The position numbers were made by a program, and so were the translations under genes. Below the pieces are notes generated by a model. It saw only the letters and a list, made by a program, of their open reading frames with translations. It had not been told where the DNA came from and made no database searches. Below are positions 38,591 to 62,628 of a DNA stretch of 64,000 nt, piece by piece (positions within the stretch are counted from its first letter, which is position 1; every line of letters begins with the position of its first letter). The stretch is from Nymphaea colorata (Eukaryota; Streptophyta; Magnoliopsida; Nymphaeales; Nymphaeaceae), in NCBI RefSeq assembly GCF_008831285.2, contig NC_045145.1, positions 14,276,040 through 14,340,039 on the forward strand. Direction: 5' to 3'.

Positions 38591-39911
38591 CTTACGGATG
38601 TGGGATGTCCAAAAACTCTCTCCCTATCCTCAAGTTTATAGTAAGCGTAGACATTGGTATTTCTCTTGACATTCAGTCTTGAGTTAAAGCAATTGACAAA
38701 TGTACACGTATTTTAATGTCACCATCAAATTCATCTATATCAACATTATTGCAAAAGCAAATGCGTGTCTGCCTTAAGAGTGCGTATATCACCCTCACAT
38801 GATTTACAATCTTAGATTACAAGGTTTATGATCTTTATAAATTTCTCATAAGAATAGGAATCCTTCATATGAAAGAAGCATGACGTTGCATCAAGTGAAA
38901 TGTTTAATCGACGAGCCTTAAAATGTTGATCTCAAGTGAAATGTTTTACAACCTAAGGCATATTGAGGAACTTAAATTAGTGATTTTGAAATCTACAGTA
39001 CGATAAAGCATTTAGGTTTGCGTTTGATTTCACATGGATCTCAAGTCCGATGATACCCTAAATCAGGGACAGTTGAAACCTATAGTTTTAATTGACAAAC
39101 TGTAGCTTTCACCTGAAACCCAATTATGGATCTCAAATCCATGCTAAGTTGTAAAAAAAGTGAATTTGAGGTCCAATAGAGAAATATCAGATCTGAAAAC
39201 CACAGATCTAAGGTCTAATCTCAAATCTGCAGTAATAAACACAACCTTAGTTACATGCCTGGAGTATGATTTGACTCATACGGTAAACTAATTAAACACG
39301 CCTCCCAATAGTTTTATTATTTTGTTGTTTTGTAGGCGAAGCTCGCTTTTTCAAAATATGTACCTTTTAGATGAAATGAAGCCTTTTGGACAAGGGCATG
39401 ACTATGATAAGCTGCTCACTTAACATTTTATCTTAGGAAAACAAATGAATGGGAACAGACTTGTTATCGCAATAATACAAGACATGTGTGAATAGCACAT
39501 CTGCATATAGAGTAGGGATAATTACATGGAAAAAACTCACGTTACTTGTTCAAATTTATCTTCCACTTATCATGCTAGCTAAATTTTATGAGCACCAAAA
39601 GGGTGTGTTTAAACAAACACCGGACGACATTTTTACCACTGTATAAGAAAACTTGGAAGCCATTTTGACCTGCAAGTACCTTTGAATGGTCTCAAGTTTT
39701 TATGAAAAGGAAATCATTGAGCCTAAAAGCACTGAATAATTAAAATTAAGTAAAACCTTTTAAATATTAAAATTTGCTTGCCGTGGGTATTTAAAGATGA
39801 AGGCCGGAATCCCCTCTTCACGCCACTCGAGGAGGGAGTGTCCCTGTATCTCCTTTCTTATTCCGTACGCGCGAGAGAGAGAATGCTTTTCCTTTTGGGG
39901 GTGTTGTTAGT

Positions 39912-40209
39912 GTTTATCTTTGTCCTTCCATAAACAAAAGATTTGATCGTGGTGGGTGTGCTCCTTTCGATTTATCTTTGTCTTCCATGCACAGATGTTT
40001 ATCTTTGTCCTCCATGGACCATGCACAGATGTTTATCTTTGTCCTCGCGGTGAGTGTCACTTTTTTTTTTTTGTTTATCTTTGTCCTCTGTGCAAAGAAA
40101 AATTTGATCGCGGTGGTTGTCGCTCTTTCTTGATTCTTTTTTTAATATCTTTGTCCTCCATGCGCAGAAAGATTTGATCGCGGGTGGGTGCCGCTCTTTC
40201 TTGTTTATG
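39912..40209. repeat. Irregular tandem array built on a 'tttatctttgtcctcc' core
   Basis: The core 'tttatctttgtcctcc' (with small changes) recurs at about 39913, 39969, 39999, 40031, 40073 and 40145. It is followed variously by 'atgcacagat' or by 'agatttgatcgcggtgggtg', 'cgctctttcttg'. Spacing alternates between about 30 and 55-75 bases, so two nested unit lengths are present. Confidence 0.75.
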
Positions 40210-41053
40210 TTTATGAGTTTGTTCTCACAAGAAAATTGAGGTTTGTTTCACCTTTTTTTTTTCTGTTTTTGCATACTTCTTCTTCAATCTTGCATCGATT
40301 TGAGTAATCTTTTGATCCTTTCTTTTTTTTTTTCTTTTTTTTTTTGTTTTAACATTTAGCGGTCGGGCTGGAGCAGCAGCGTTACCTTCAGGGAGATAAG
40401 ACGAGACCGAATCATGAAGTGGAGGAGAAAAGGAATTATTCGACGGCGATGGTGATGATGTTGAGCAGAAAGGTGCCAGGTCGGCGTGAAAACCACTCTT
40501 TTCGTCCCTGATCAAGGCTTGGATTTTGGACTGCATCTGTCTAAGGTGGCAGCGGAAGCGGCGGTTCTAAAACATGTTTGCATCACCAATAAACACAAAC
40601 CTCTCGAGAAGCTTGATCCTGACTGTCTCATCCTTTGGTGGGTTCACCATTCCAATGTAACATTGTTGAAGATCGATTCCAGTATGAGAATCTGCGCGGG
40701 CTTTGGACAATTGGACTCCATCTGGACCTAATAGGCCCCGTTGTTATTTCTGCAATCGCCACCTGCTGCCGTGCTCTCCATTCACCCATCGCCCCCCTGT
40801 TTCGGGCGTTGGTCCAACACCAGAGAGAGAGAGAGAGAGAGAGGTCATCGATTTTTCGATCTTCTCCTTCTGGCAAGCTTTCTCTTGATCTGTTGCCTCT
40901 TCCCCTTGTAATGTTGCTAGTTCCGAATCTACACGGTAATTTTTTTGTTGGCATCAATTTCGTGTTCATCAAAATACCGTCGGTAATTAAATTAACTAAC
41001 AAAAGTTAAGATGCCAACGAGGGCTGAATGGCATGACCCCCTTTTCTTATGTA

Positions 41054-42000
41054 TCAAAATGCCCCATAAACGACATGTTGGTGTATGGAACTTGATTCAT
41101 ACTGGACACTCATATGCAATACTGCGGATCCACGCTCTTGGTATCGTTGATTAGTTTTGCTCATGTTTTGAACATTTAGGATAGAACCAAGAAGTTCTCC
41201 TGCCTCCCTTCTGCGAATGTCATTACTAAGTATTAAATCTCGAACGCCACTAAACTTCAATTTACTTGACCCCCATGAACTGCTCACGGCGGTCACAGTG
41301 ACATTCCAACTCTCCGGTAGAGATGAGAATAAAAATAGGGTTTGAATCTCATCATCAAATTTAATATCCACAGAACATAATTGAGAAGTAATAACATTGA
41401 ACTTATTTATGTGATCCGTAACAGAGGCACCTTCAGCAATTTTCAAATTAAATAATCAACGCATCATATATACCTTATTCGAAGCAGAGGTTTTTTCGTA
41501 CATACATCAAACTTGCTGTCGTCTTCTCGTTAACAATGTTGAATGCGACATTTCTGGCCAGCGTCAACCGGATGACTCCAAGGACTTGTCTATCCAACAA
41601 CTGCCAATCTGCATCAGCCATTGTTGCGGGCTTCTCTCCCATGAGTAGTTCATGCAATTTCTTTTGATACAAGTAGTCATCGATCTGCATCTTCCAGAAT
41701 CCGAAGTCTTTACCGTTGAACTTCTCGATTCTGACTTTTCCTTCTTTCAGTGTTATTGTTCCTATCGCGAACGAACCTGACTCTAATATCAGTTGTTAGG
41801 AACAACACAAAACTCTTTTTTCATACTCTCAAGCGGAGGTTATAAACAACAAGGAAGAAGATAAATATTTACGTGGTTTAGAGCAAAAAATCTCCTACGT
41901 CCATGGTCGCACAGATCTTTTACTATTCACTCACAGATGAAACACAAACACTCTCAGAAAAGAAGAATAAAACTGCGGCCCTCCTCTCAACATAAGGATT
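41054..42000 (-). mobile_element. Ty1/copia LTR-retrotransposon fossil (gag end and LTR piece)
   Basis: On the minus strand there are gag-like frames of the copia UBN2 type ('FWKMQIDDYLYQKKLHELL' words at about 41690 and 'INKFNVITSQL', 'LPESWNVTVTAVSS' at 41054-41446). Upstream of gag is a sequence resembling the usual initiator-Met primer site, then an LTR-like piece beginning at about 41794 (tgttaggaac). It is broken, with several disruptions, and only the 5' part is present. An old insertion by appearance. Confidence 0.75.
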
Positions 42001-42004
42001 ATGG

Positions 42005-42919
42005 CGAAAATTTAGCAGAGTATACCTTGCAAATGATGAACATTTGGATATTGTCGGAAAATGTGATGTTCACATTAAAATGCAGAATGGGCATGTATGA
42101 AAGTTAAAAGATGTCAGACATGTCCCAGGGTTGAAGAGGAATCTCATTTCGATCAGACAGTTAGATGACGAAGGCTATGTTACTACCTTTGTTGGCGGAT
42201 CTTGGAAGATAACCAAAGGTGCTATGGATATAGCACGTGGTCACAAACTTGACACATTGTACATGACCGCAGATGTGAAAGACACAGTGGCTGTGGCGAA
42301 ATGTGAAAATAAATCATTGTTGTGACATTGAAGGCTTGAGCTGTGAGTGAGAAGGAAATGAAGATCATGACAACAAATAACAAGTTGCATGACTTGAAAT
42401 CTGTAAACATTGGGCTATGTGAAGATTGTGTCTTCAAGAAACAGAAAATGGTCACCTTCTCCAAAGTTGGACGGTCTCCAAAGAAAGAAAAGTTAGAGTT
42501 GGTGCACATTAATATTTGGGGACCATCTCCAGTTCGTTCTCTTGGATGATCCATATACTATGTCACATTTACTGATGATTGTACCATAAAGGTATGAGTC
42601 TATTTTCTCAAGCATAAATCTGACGTATTTAATGTTTTTAAAAAGTAGAAAGTAGAAATAAAAAATCAGACCGAAAAGGAGATTAAATGTCTGCGGTCAG
42701 ACAATAGAGGTGAGTATGACAACAAAGAATTTAAAAACTTTTGTGCAGATCATGAGATTCGAACACAAAGGAAGATCCTTAAAAAGCCACGACAAGATGA
42801 GGTTGCTGAAAGAATGAACAAGACCCTTTGTGAAAGAGCAAGGAGTATGAGACTGCATTCAGGCTTGCCAAAGATTTTTCTGGCTGACGTTTGTGCAGCA
42901 GCACTGATTGCAAGACTCC
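42005..42919 (+). mobile_element. Ty1/copia fossil (protease-integrase part), opposite orientation
   Basis: Plus-strand copia pol remnants: 'VPGLKRNLISIRQLDDEGY' and the GAG-pre-integrase region, 'GLCEDCVFKKQKMVTF' zinc-binding words, then integrase-core remnants to about 42919. It is broken in several places. It abuts the minus-strand fossil and is cut off by the satellite-like array, so it survives as a fragment. I see no LTR for this part. Confidence 0.75.
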
Positions 42920-45900
42920 AACATACATGATCAACTGAAGTCTGTGTCTTCTAAGGCTTAACTCAGATCGGCCTTAAAACATTCTATATGATTTTCAGTA
43001 CTTTATATTTAAGTTTCTTGACTAACTCCACCCTTCAATATCAATGTGAGACTAAATATTGAAGCCCTCTACATGAAATTGAAGTTGGTCGATCCGAACC
43101 CTTATTTGTGACTCTATGCCTTGTAAGGGCTCGCACAGACTGGTGTTAGAACCCTCTACCTGATGCCCAAAACTCTAGACTTAAGTGTCCTGATTGACTC
43201 TATTTTACCTCACTTCAAAATCAAACTAAGACAAGATATTAAAGCCCTCTACTTGAAATCATATTCTGGCCGATCCTAATACTAGTTATACTCTCAACAT
43301 CGAGATTGAGTATTTATTGTTCATTATGATCATGAGCCTTGACTTTATGAAATATGTTTCAAAATATTTACTGAAACTAAATCTATTTTTAAAACAAGTT
43401 TTCAAAAATCGTAGGACCATACATACATGATCATTGACTAGTCTCATTTCAACTGAAGTCTGTGTCTTTTGAGGCCTAACTCAGACCGGCCTTAGAACCT
43501 TCTATATGATTTTCAATACTCTGTACTTACGTCTCTTTACTAACTCTATCTAAAAGTCTCCCTCCAATATCTATGTGAGACCATAAATTGAAGCCCTCTA
43601 CATGAATTCGAAGTTTGGTCGATCCGAACCTATGTGTGTGACTCTGTGTCTTGTAAGGGCAAGCTCAGACCGGACCTTCTACTTGATGTCCAAAACTCTA
43701 GACTTAAGTGACATGATTGACTCTATTTTACCTCACTTCAATATCAAACTAAAAGAAGATATTGAAGCACTCTACTTGAAATCATAGTCTGGCCGATCCT
43801 AATCCTGGGTTTGCAATGAACATTGGGATTGAGTATTTGTCGTTTATCAAGCTCAAAGTTTTTTCGATCCGAACCTATGTGTGTGACCCTATGTCTTGTA
43901 AGGGATAGCACAGGCCGGCGTTAGAACCCTCTACCTGATGTTCAATACTCTAGACTTAAGTGTCCTGACTGACTATATTTTACTTCACCTCAATATCAAA
44001 CTGAGACAAAATATTGAAGCCTTCTACTTGAAATCTTAGTTTGGCTGATCATAATCGTAGGTTTGCTCCTGAACATATGGATTGAGTATTTGTTGTTTAT
44101 TATGATCATGAGCCTTGTGTTTATGACTTATGTTTCAAAATATTTACTGAAACTAAATTTATTTTAAAACAAGTTTTCAAAAATTGTAGGACCATAAATA
44201 CATGATCATGGACTAGTCTCATTTCAACCGAAGCCTGTGTCTTCTGAGGCCTAACTCAGACCGGCCTTAGAACCTTCTATATGATTTCTAGTACTCTATT
44301 CTTAGGTCTCTTGACTAACTCTATCTAAAAACCTCCCTTCAATATCTATGTGAGACCAGATATTGAAGCCCTCTACATGAAATCAAATTTTGGTTCATCC
44401 AAACCTATTTGTGTGTCTGTGTCTCGTAAGGGCTAGCTTAGATCGGCGTTAGAACCTTCTACATGATGTCTGAAACTCTAGACTTAAGTGATTTGACCGA
44501 CTCTAGTTTATCTCACTTCAATATCAAATTGAGACAAGATATTGAAGCCCTGTACATGAAATCCTAGTTTGGCCGATAATTATCCTGGGTTTGCAATGAA
44601 CATTGGGATTGAGTATTTGTTGTTCATCATGATCATGAGCCTGAGCCTGAGCCTTGAGTTTTATGAATTATATTTCAAAATATTTACTAAAGCCAAATCA
44701 ATTTTTTAAAACAAGTTTTCAAAAATCGTAGGTCCAACATACATGATCATGGACTAGTCTCATTTCAACCGAAGTCTGTGTCTTATGAGGCCTAACTCAG
44801 ACCGGTCTTATAACCTTTTATATGATTTTCAATACTCTATACTTAGGTCTCTTGACTAACTTTATCTGAACCTCCCTTCAATATCTATGTGAGACCAAAT
44901 ATTGAAGCCATCTACATGAAATCGAAGTTTGGTCGATTCGAACCTATGTCTGTGACTTTGTGTCTTGCAAGGGCTAGCTCAAATCAGTGTTAGAACCTTT
45001 TACCTGATATCCAAAACTTTAGACTTAAGTCGTCTGACTGACTCTACCTCACTTCAATATCAAATTGAGACATGATATTGAAGCCCTCTGCTTCAAATCC
45101 TAGTTTGGCCGATCTTAATCCTAGGTTTGGTCTTGAATATTGGGATTGAGTACTTGTTGTTCATTATGATCGTGAGCCTTGAGTTTATAAATTATATTTC
45201 AAAATATTTACTCAAACTAAATATATTTTTAAAACAAGTTTTCATAAATAGTAGATCCATACATATATGATCATGGACTAGTATCATTTCAACCGAAGTT
45301 TGTGTCTTCTGAGACTCTATGTCTTGTAAGGGTTAGCTCAGACCGGTGTTATAACTTTTTACCTGATGTCCAAAACTCTAAACTTAAGTGGCCTGACTAT
45401 TTTACCTCACTTCAATGTCTCTATTTTACCTCACTACTTGAAATCCTAGTTTGGCCATTCCTAATCCTGGCTTTGCTCATGAACATATGGACTGAGTATT
45501 TGTTGTTCATTTTGATCATGAGCCTTGAGTTTACTAATTATATTTCAAAAATGTTTACTAAAACAAAATCTATTTTTAAAACAAGTTTTCAAAAATCGTA
45601 GGTTTATACATACGTGATCCTGTACTAGTCTTCTGATGCCTAACTTAGACCGGTCTTAGAACCTTATATATGATTTCAAGTACTTTATACTTAGGTTTCT
45701 TGACTAACTCTATCTAAAAACCTCCATTCAATATCTATGTGAGACCAGATATTGAAGCCCTCTACATGAAATCGAAGTTTGGTCGATCCGAACCTATATA
45801 TGTGACTGACTCTGTGTCTTGTAAGGGCTAGGAGATCGGCGTTAAAACCTTCTACCTGATATCCAAAACTCTAGACTTAAGTGGCCTGGCTGACTTTATT

Positions 45901-46060
45901 TTACCTCACTTCAATATCAAACATAAACAAGATATTGAAGCCATCTACTTGAAATCCTAATATAGCCGATCTTAATCATGGGTTTGCTCCTGAACATAGG
46001 AATTGAGTATTTGTTGTTCATCAAGATCATGAGCTTTGAGTTTATGAATCGTCTTTCTTT
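42920..46060. repeat. Satellite-like tandem array, unit about 535 bp with dimeric substructure
   Basis: About five to six imperfect copies. Anchors: 'cctaactcagaccggcc' at about 42957, 43474, 44251, 44791 and 45640; 'gtgagacca.atattgaagcc' at about 43046, 43577, 44350, 44889 and 45745; 'caaaaatcgtagg' at about 43405, 44180, 44718, 45242 and 45590. Regular spacing is 520-540 bp, with one expanded interval (about 775) and one shortened (about 350). Each unit has two related halves: one with 'cttcaatatctatgtgagacc', the other with 'cttcaatatcaaactgagac', both ending in 'gaagccctctac.tgaaat'. The array therefore has a higher-order (A-B) structure. No coding content. Confidence 0.85.
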
Positions 46061-46067
46061 AATATTT

Positions 46068-46940
46068 GATACCTCACCCCTTTTCCACATTCTCCACAAT
46101 CCTTCACAACTAAGGGTGGGCATCGGCCCAACCCGGTAAAGGTCGTCCCAATCCGGCCTGTCGGGCTGGGCAGCTCGGCCCAGACCCGACCCGATAGCCC
46201 GGGTCTCGGCCCGAGCCCGACCTGGTCCAGCGCGTTTAAAAATAAAAAATAAATGTTTAATCATAAAATAATTTCTTAAATATAAAATGTATTTATTAAT
46301 AATAAATATATATTATTAAAACAAAAAATTTAAAAAATATATATTTTTTAAACCTAAGCGAACGGAACCGAATTAGACCGGGCCGACCCGAGCCAGCCTA
46401 TCGAGCCCGGCCGGCCGGCGGACGCCCACCCTTATTCACGACATGCAAGGCGCCATTAATTCTTTCAATTCACGATTTTAATCATTTTTGGCTGCATAAT
46501 TAAGGTTTGGTGCTTTACCCAACGGCTGGTTCCTGAGAGCAAACACAACGTTTGAGTGGGTGAGAGAAGAAGGGTAGAAGGATACTGTTTCTTCTTCCAT
46601 TGTTTTGTAAGCAGTACTATAACAAAAAAAATCAGAGAAATGGGGAGGGGGTAGGTAAAGATTGTTACAGGGAAAGTCCAAAGGCGACGTCGGTGTGGCA
46701 GAGGGAGGTGCAGACGATCTTGATTCTGACCTCCGATGGCTGCGGGGCCGCTACGTCCACCTCCTCTATCACCAGCGGCTCCCCTCCTCTATCACCAGCG
46801 GCGCCCCTCGCTTCCAGCACACGGGTGTTGAGATTGATTCTTGAGAGAGAGAGAGTGAGAGAGAGAGAGAGTGAGAGAGAGGAAGAGAGATCCATGTAGT
46901 TCACACCTTTGCATCGGATGGTTTTTCCTTTGGTTGCCAT
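46068..46940 (-). pseudogene. Truncated ADH-like pseudogene (duplicate of exons 1-4 start)
   Basis: Copy of the 5' part of the ADH-like gene at 50617-62628. Exon 1 (46907-46940, 'MATKGKTIRCK') is intact. Exon 2 (about 46675-46815) lacks its acceptor region, carries an internal duplication of about 20 bp (gccgctggtgatagagga twice) and has lost one base in the 'DVTFW' codons. Exon 3 is largely deleted (about 33 bp gone near 46522). The first bases of exon 4 are present up to about 46068, where homology ends and the satellite array begins. A hAT MITE sits at the exon 4 acceptor. It cannot make a functional enzyme. Confidence 0.85.
46111..46434. mobile_element. hAT-type MITE, 324 bp
   Basis: Terminal inverted repeats TAAGGGTGGGC / GCCCACCCTTA, continuing with imperfect pairing of GC-rich subterminal sequence, and an AT-rich core. 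The flanks are an 8-bp target duplication, ttcacaac (46103-46110) and ttcacgac (46435-46442). The length, 8-bp duplication and absence of coding capacity fit a non-autonomous hAT element. The duplicate locus at 62082-62089 retains the single uninterrupted ttcacaac. Confidence 0.88.
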
Positions 46941-48270
46941 TGTTTCGGAGGAAGGAAGAAGGCAGATGCGAGGATTCGAATGACTGGGGCTTTAAATAGA
47001 GAAATAGACGAAGCCGCTTTGTCGAGTAAAGCAAATGAACTACGGAGAGAATCAACAAATGCACGGAGTGGCTGGAGCAGAAGAGAACACCGCACCAGGC
47101 CTTTAAACATGGAATCCATTAATATGGTACGTGATCCAAATTGATATGCAAATAAGCCTTCAGCTGATCCACATTTGGGCATCTATAAATCTGGGGAGCT
47201 TACAACATGTTAGGAGCCGTTTCAAGCTCCTTGATTCCGTCCAGTACAACATCAAAACCGCTGAATTGGCTGCCATAAATATTCAGGAAAGCAACCAATA
47301 ACTAGAAAATGCCATCTGACCTTTTCATCAATGGCGACAAGCCCTTTAATGAGGCGCTTGACCGTGCAGCAAAATTCCGGCAGATGGGCATGGCGTCCAA
47401 TGTGAGCCCAAGGGGTATGTGGCTTAAACAATTAGAATCTTAACCAGTTGTGTTTCCCATCATTTAATTGAACATTTAAGTTAGCAACTGTTTCTTACTG
47501 AATTTTCCTTTCTTAAATAACAGAAGTAGGTGTATGCATGTGGAAGAATAGCTTGATTGTCGGTTGTTTCTTAATTAACATGGTCATGCGTACCTAAAAA
47601 TACAGTGCTTTCTTGGATTGGCATAATCCTAGAGGGGTAAGCAGGGCACCCTTGTCCAATATATACAAATTGGATTGGGAAATCACAATGTAGCAGATTC
47701 TAATCAGGGATGTTGAGCAAGTTCAACCAGATCCGATATGGAAGAATCGCTTGACTATGAGTTGTTGCTTAATTAACAAACTCATCCTTACCAAAAAATA
47801 CAGTGCCTTCTTGGATTGGCTTAGTCCTAGTTGCAAGTTAACAACAGTTGTTCAATGTATACTAATTGGATCAGGATATCATAATGTAGCAGATTCTAAT
47901 TAGGGATGTTCAACAAGTCGGCCGGACATGAACTTGCTTGGTTAAGATACTTGAGCAGGGCCAAATATGGATCTTTGATCCACATACCAAGACACTATGA
48001 AAATCACTCATGCAACTTAGTCTTTTTTTACCCAGTTTGTTCTTCTTCTTCTTTTTTTCTCTCACTCACCCGTTGGATTGAATGGTGTATTATAGCCATG
48101 TTGTCAGTTCAATTATTGAAGAGTGGTATTTATTGATGAATGTTGAACTTCGGTTAAATTTTTATTTAGAGGATTGTCTTTTGAAACAAGGATAGGGATG
48201 ACACAGTCTCTACACTCGCGGTGTAGCGAGGGATGATAGTCAGTTGTTGCCGCCGGTGACTTGAGGGCCG

Positions 48271-50616
48271 TTTTTACTATATGAATGAAGGGTTAATTTT
48301 GCCATTTTCTTTATTATTTTAATATTTTTTTATGAAAAGTTGTTGTTGAAGAGATCAGGCCGGAAAAGTTGAGCGCCCGCATATTGTTTCTGAAGAAACG
48401 GTGACGTTGATTGCATTGCTCGTTCGATAGTTTATAATTCTTTAATATACAAACCAGGGCCATCGACTCAAACAACCCTTATAATTTAGTTTAATTTAAT
48501 TTAATTTAGTTTTTTGTTTTTAAGTCTTGCTCCTTTTCCACTACCACCAGGCACCAGCAGCCTGCCGGAACCTCGCCAGATGGAAGAGGAGGGCCGGTGG
48601 CTGCTCCGTCTCGTTGTTGGAGCCACAGAGTTCCTGCAACAGGAGGGCCGAATCATCGGGGTGAAAAAATGAGTTTTGAAAAACAAAAGTTTAACTTTAA
48701 TCTAGATATTAATGAAAGTTGTCCGCACCGAGAAAGTATTGGGGTCATAGTTGTCGACAAAGGGATTCATTCTTTTTTAAGTCGTTCAATGGCGGGTCTC
48801 AGGTCTCCCACTCAGACGCGAAGGACGTATGACGTGAAAACGATGACTCTCTGGTTCCACTTTCGGAAGAAAATGAGACCTTCATGAGTTCACGGCGTTG
48901 AGAATTTGGCCTCGCCGCCGGCATCCGTCCATTTCAAAACCCGTCATTTATGATAAGATGGCAGCGTGCTCTTGAATGCGTTTCTCACGTAGATGTTGAT
49001 GTTGAGAAGTTGGCCCGTGGGAACGAGTAGAGCGTCATTGTTTGAGCTTTGGGGCCGTCGTAAATGGATATAATATTCCATTACACAACTCAATTTTAAT
49101 CGATTTAGGCGGTTTTAATAAAAAAAAAATTGGACTCCATTGCTAATCAGGTCTTGATTTAGTTTGCAGTTTTATGACCAAATTCAGGTCCCAATCCAAT
49201 ATCCGACTAGAATCCGATAAAGATTTAGCCAGTATACATGTAAATGCCGTTTTTTTTTTCCTTGAAATTGGTAAATGCAGCATTTAGACCTCTAGTTTTA
49301 GGCCATGTCTGTTGGGCGCAGGAGTAGAGTCGAGGCGGCCAGGCAGTGGCCTTGGCCCCTCCCTCAAAATTTCAAAAACCAAATTTTTATATGTAATTTT
49401 ATAAATTTTTAAATTAGCTTAGATAAAAATTTTAAAAAATTATATTTCAACCTCTGTTAAAATTTTAAAACAATAATTGGGCCCCTCCAGTAAAGGCTGG
49501 ACACTGCTTGAGCGGTATATCTTTCCCTTCAGTGACACACATGAAAAAGTCACCCATCCATAGACAACTATTTCTTAAATAACTTTTCGTGAAGCTAGAA
49601 CTTTCTCAGTAAAAAGGCAAACCCTTCAAGAATCAATGGCTTTGGGGGTACCAATATGTAAATCAGCAAATTGCTAAGCGGATAGTTATGGGGCAATAAT
49701 ATGTAAACAAGTAATCTATGTAGGCTAGTGTGGGCCGATTGTCGATACAAGTCAACATGTTTTGTAAACGGCAAAATCTCATTCCCTAATTTTGACAATT
49801 AAAGTTTAAAAAACAAAAATTAGATGTAAAATATTCTAAATTATTACTTACCAAGAAATAAGCTGAGTCACATAATTCTTCAATAACAAACTGAGAAAAG
49901 TTAATTTGGGTCTCACCGTCCAAAATGGTAAAAGAGATGATAATCATCGATTAAATCCTCACCTTAATAGGATAGCTGTTTCGAACATTTCATTTGCCCC
50001 CACTTTTGGAGTACTCAAAGCTTAATGTCTCCATGTTTGAAGTGAAAGTTTCAACTACAAACTCATCTTTAGGCCTTTTATGGGGTCATTTGGCGAAAGG
50101 AATGCTACCTCATCAATAAACCCCAGAAATTAAGGCAGATTCATGAAGCTTTAAAACTAATGTTATATGGATTTGCGTTAATCTTTGCGGAAGATTCATG
50201 ATACATTCATAGAATGTCCCTATTGCCAAACGAATCCTATGGAACGTCATTGCCCAATATTTTTTGCAAAATGCTGGTTGATTACCATACATTTGGTTTG
50301 GAAAGTTTGGCATGTTTTGAGATCCACGGGCATAAATTGGAGTCTCACGCTATTCAACTTTGGGCAACGTAGAATAGGGATTCAGATCATACTTAATTTC
50401 ATAGAATATCTGAAATTTCTAATTTAGTTATACGTAATGGTTTATTACAGCAATACTTTGATTGATAGATATACTGTAGGCGTCTCTTATCCAAGCGATC
50501 AAACTTGCCTTATCGTCGAAGAGGAAATTATCTGATCCAACGGAAATGCAAGCGGTCTGTTAATTATTCTTCTTCAATACAACGAGCATGTCGCTCATTT
50601 TTCAGAGCGAACCCAC
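48271..50616. other. Spacer downstream of the ADH-like gene
   Basis: AT-rich, no gene supported. A stretch at about 49300-49510 with 'ggcccctccctcaaaatttc', 'aattgggcccctcc' resembles decayed retrotransposon background common in plant spacers. No ends are seen. Confidence 0.5.

Positions 50617-62628
<12,012 letters not shown>

Larger units (their letters stand above)
33851..41053. other. Gene-poor, repeat-bearing spacer
   Basis: About 7 kb without a supported gene. It holds GA runs (36301-36373, 38541-38590, 40822-40843), a T run at 35406-35420, a small tandem array (39912-40209) and a possible gene relic (37820-38540). A 141-codon minus-strand frame at 36758-37183 has some protein-like texture but no recognisable family. 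Confidence 0.5.
46068..48270. repeat. Segmental duplication, copy A (partner 62048-64000)
   Basis: Collinear with 62048-64000 on the same strand, with high similarity by eye. It covers the ADH exons 1-4 region and about 1.3 kb of DNA upstream of the ADH start. Shared words include 'atccaaattgatatgcaaat', 'ggagccgtttcaagctcct' and 'gggatgacacag' at the far end. Copy A differs by the MITE and by several small deletions. The right limit of copy B lies outside the window, so the true length is unknown. Confidence 0.9.

Noticed and set aside
42920-46060. CRISPR-like array
   Set aside because: The repeats are long, diverged and contiguous, without short identical repeats and unique spacers, and the genome is a plant nuclear genome.
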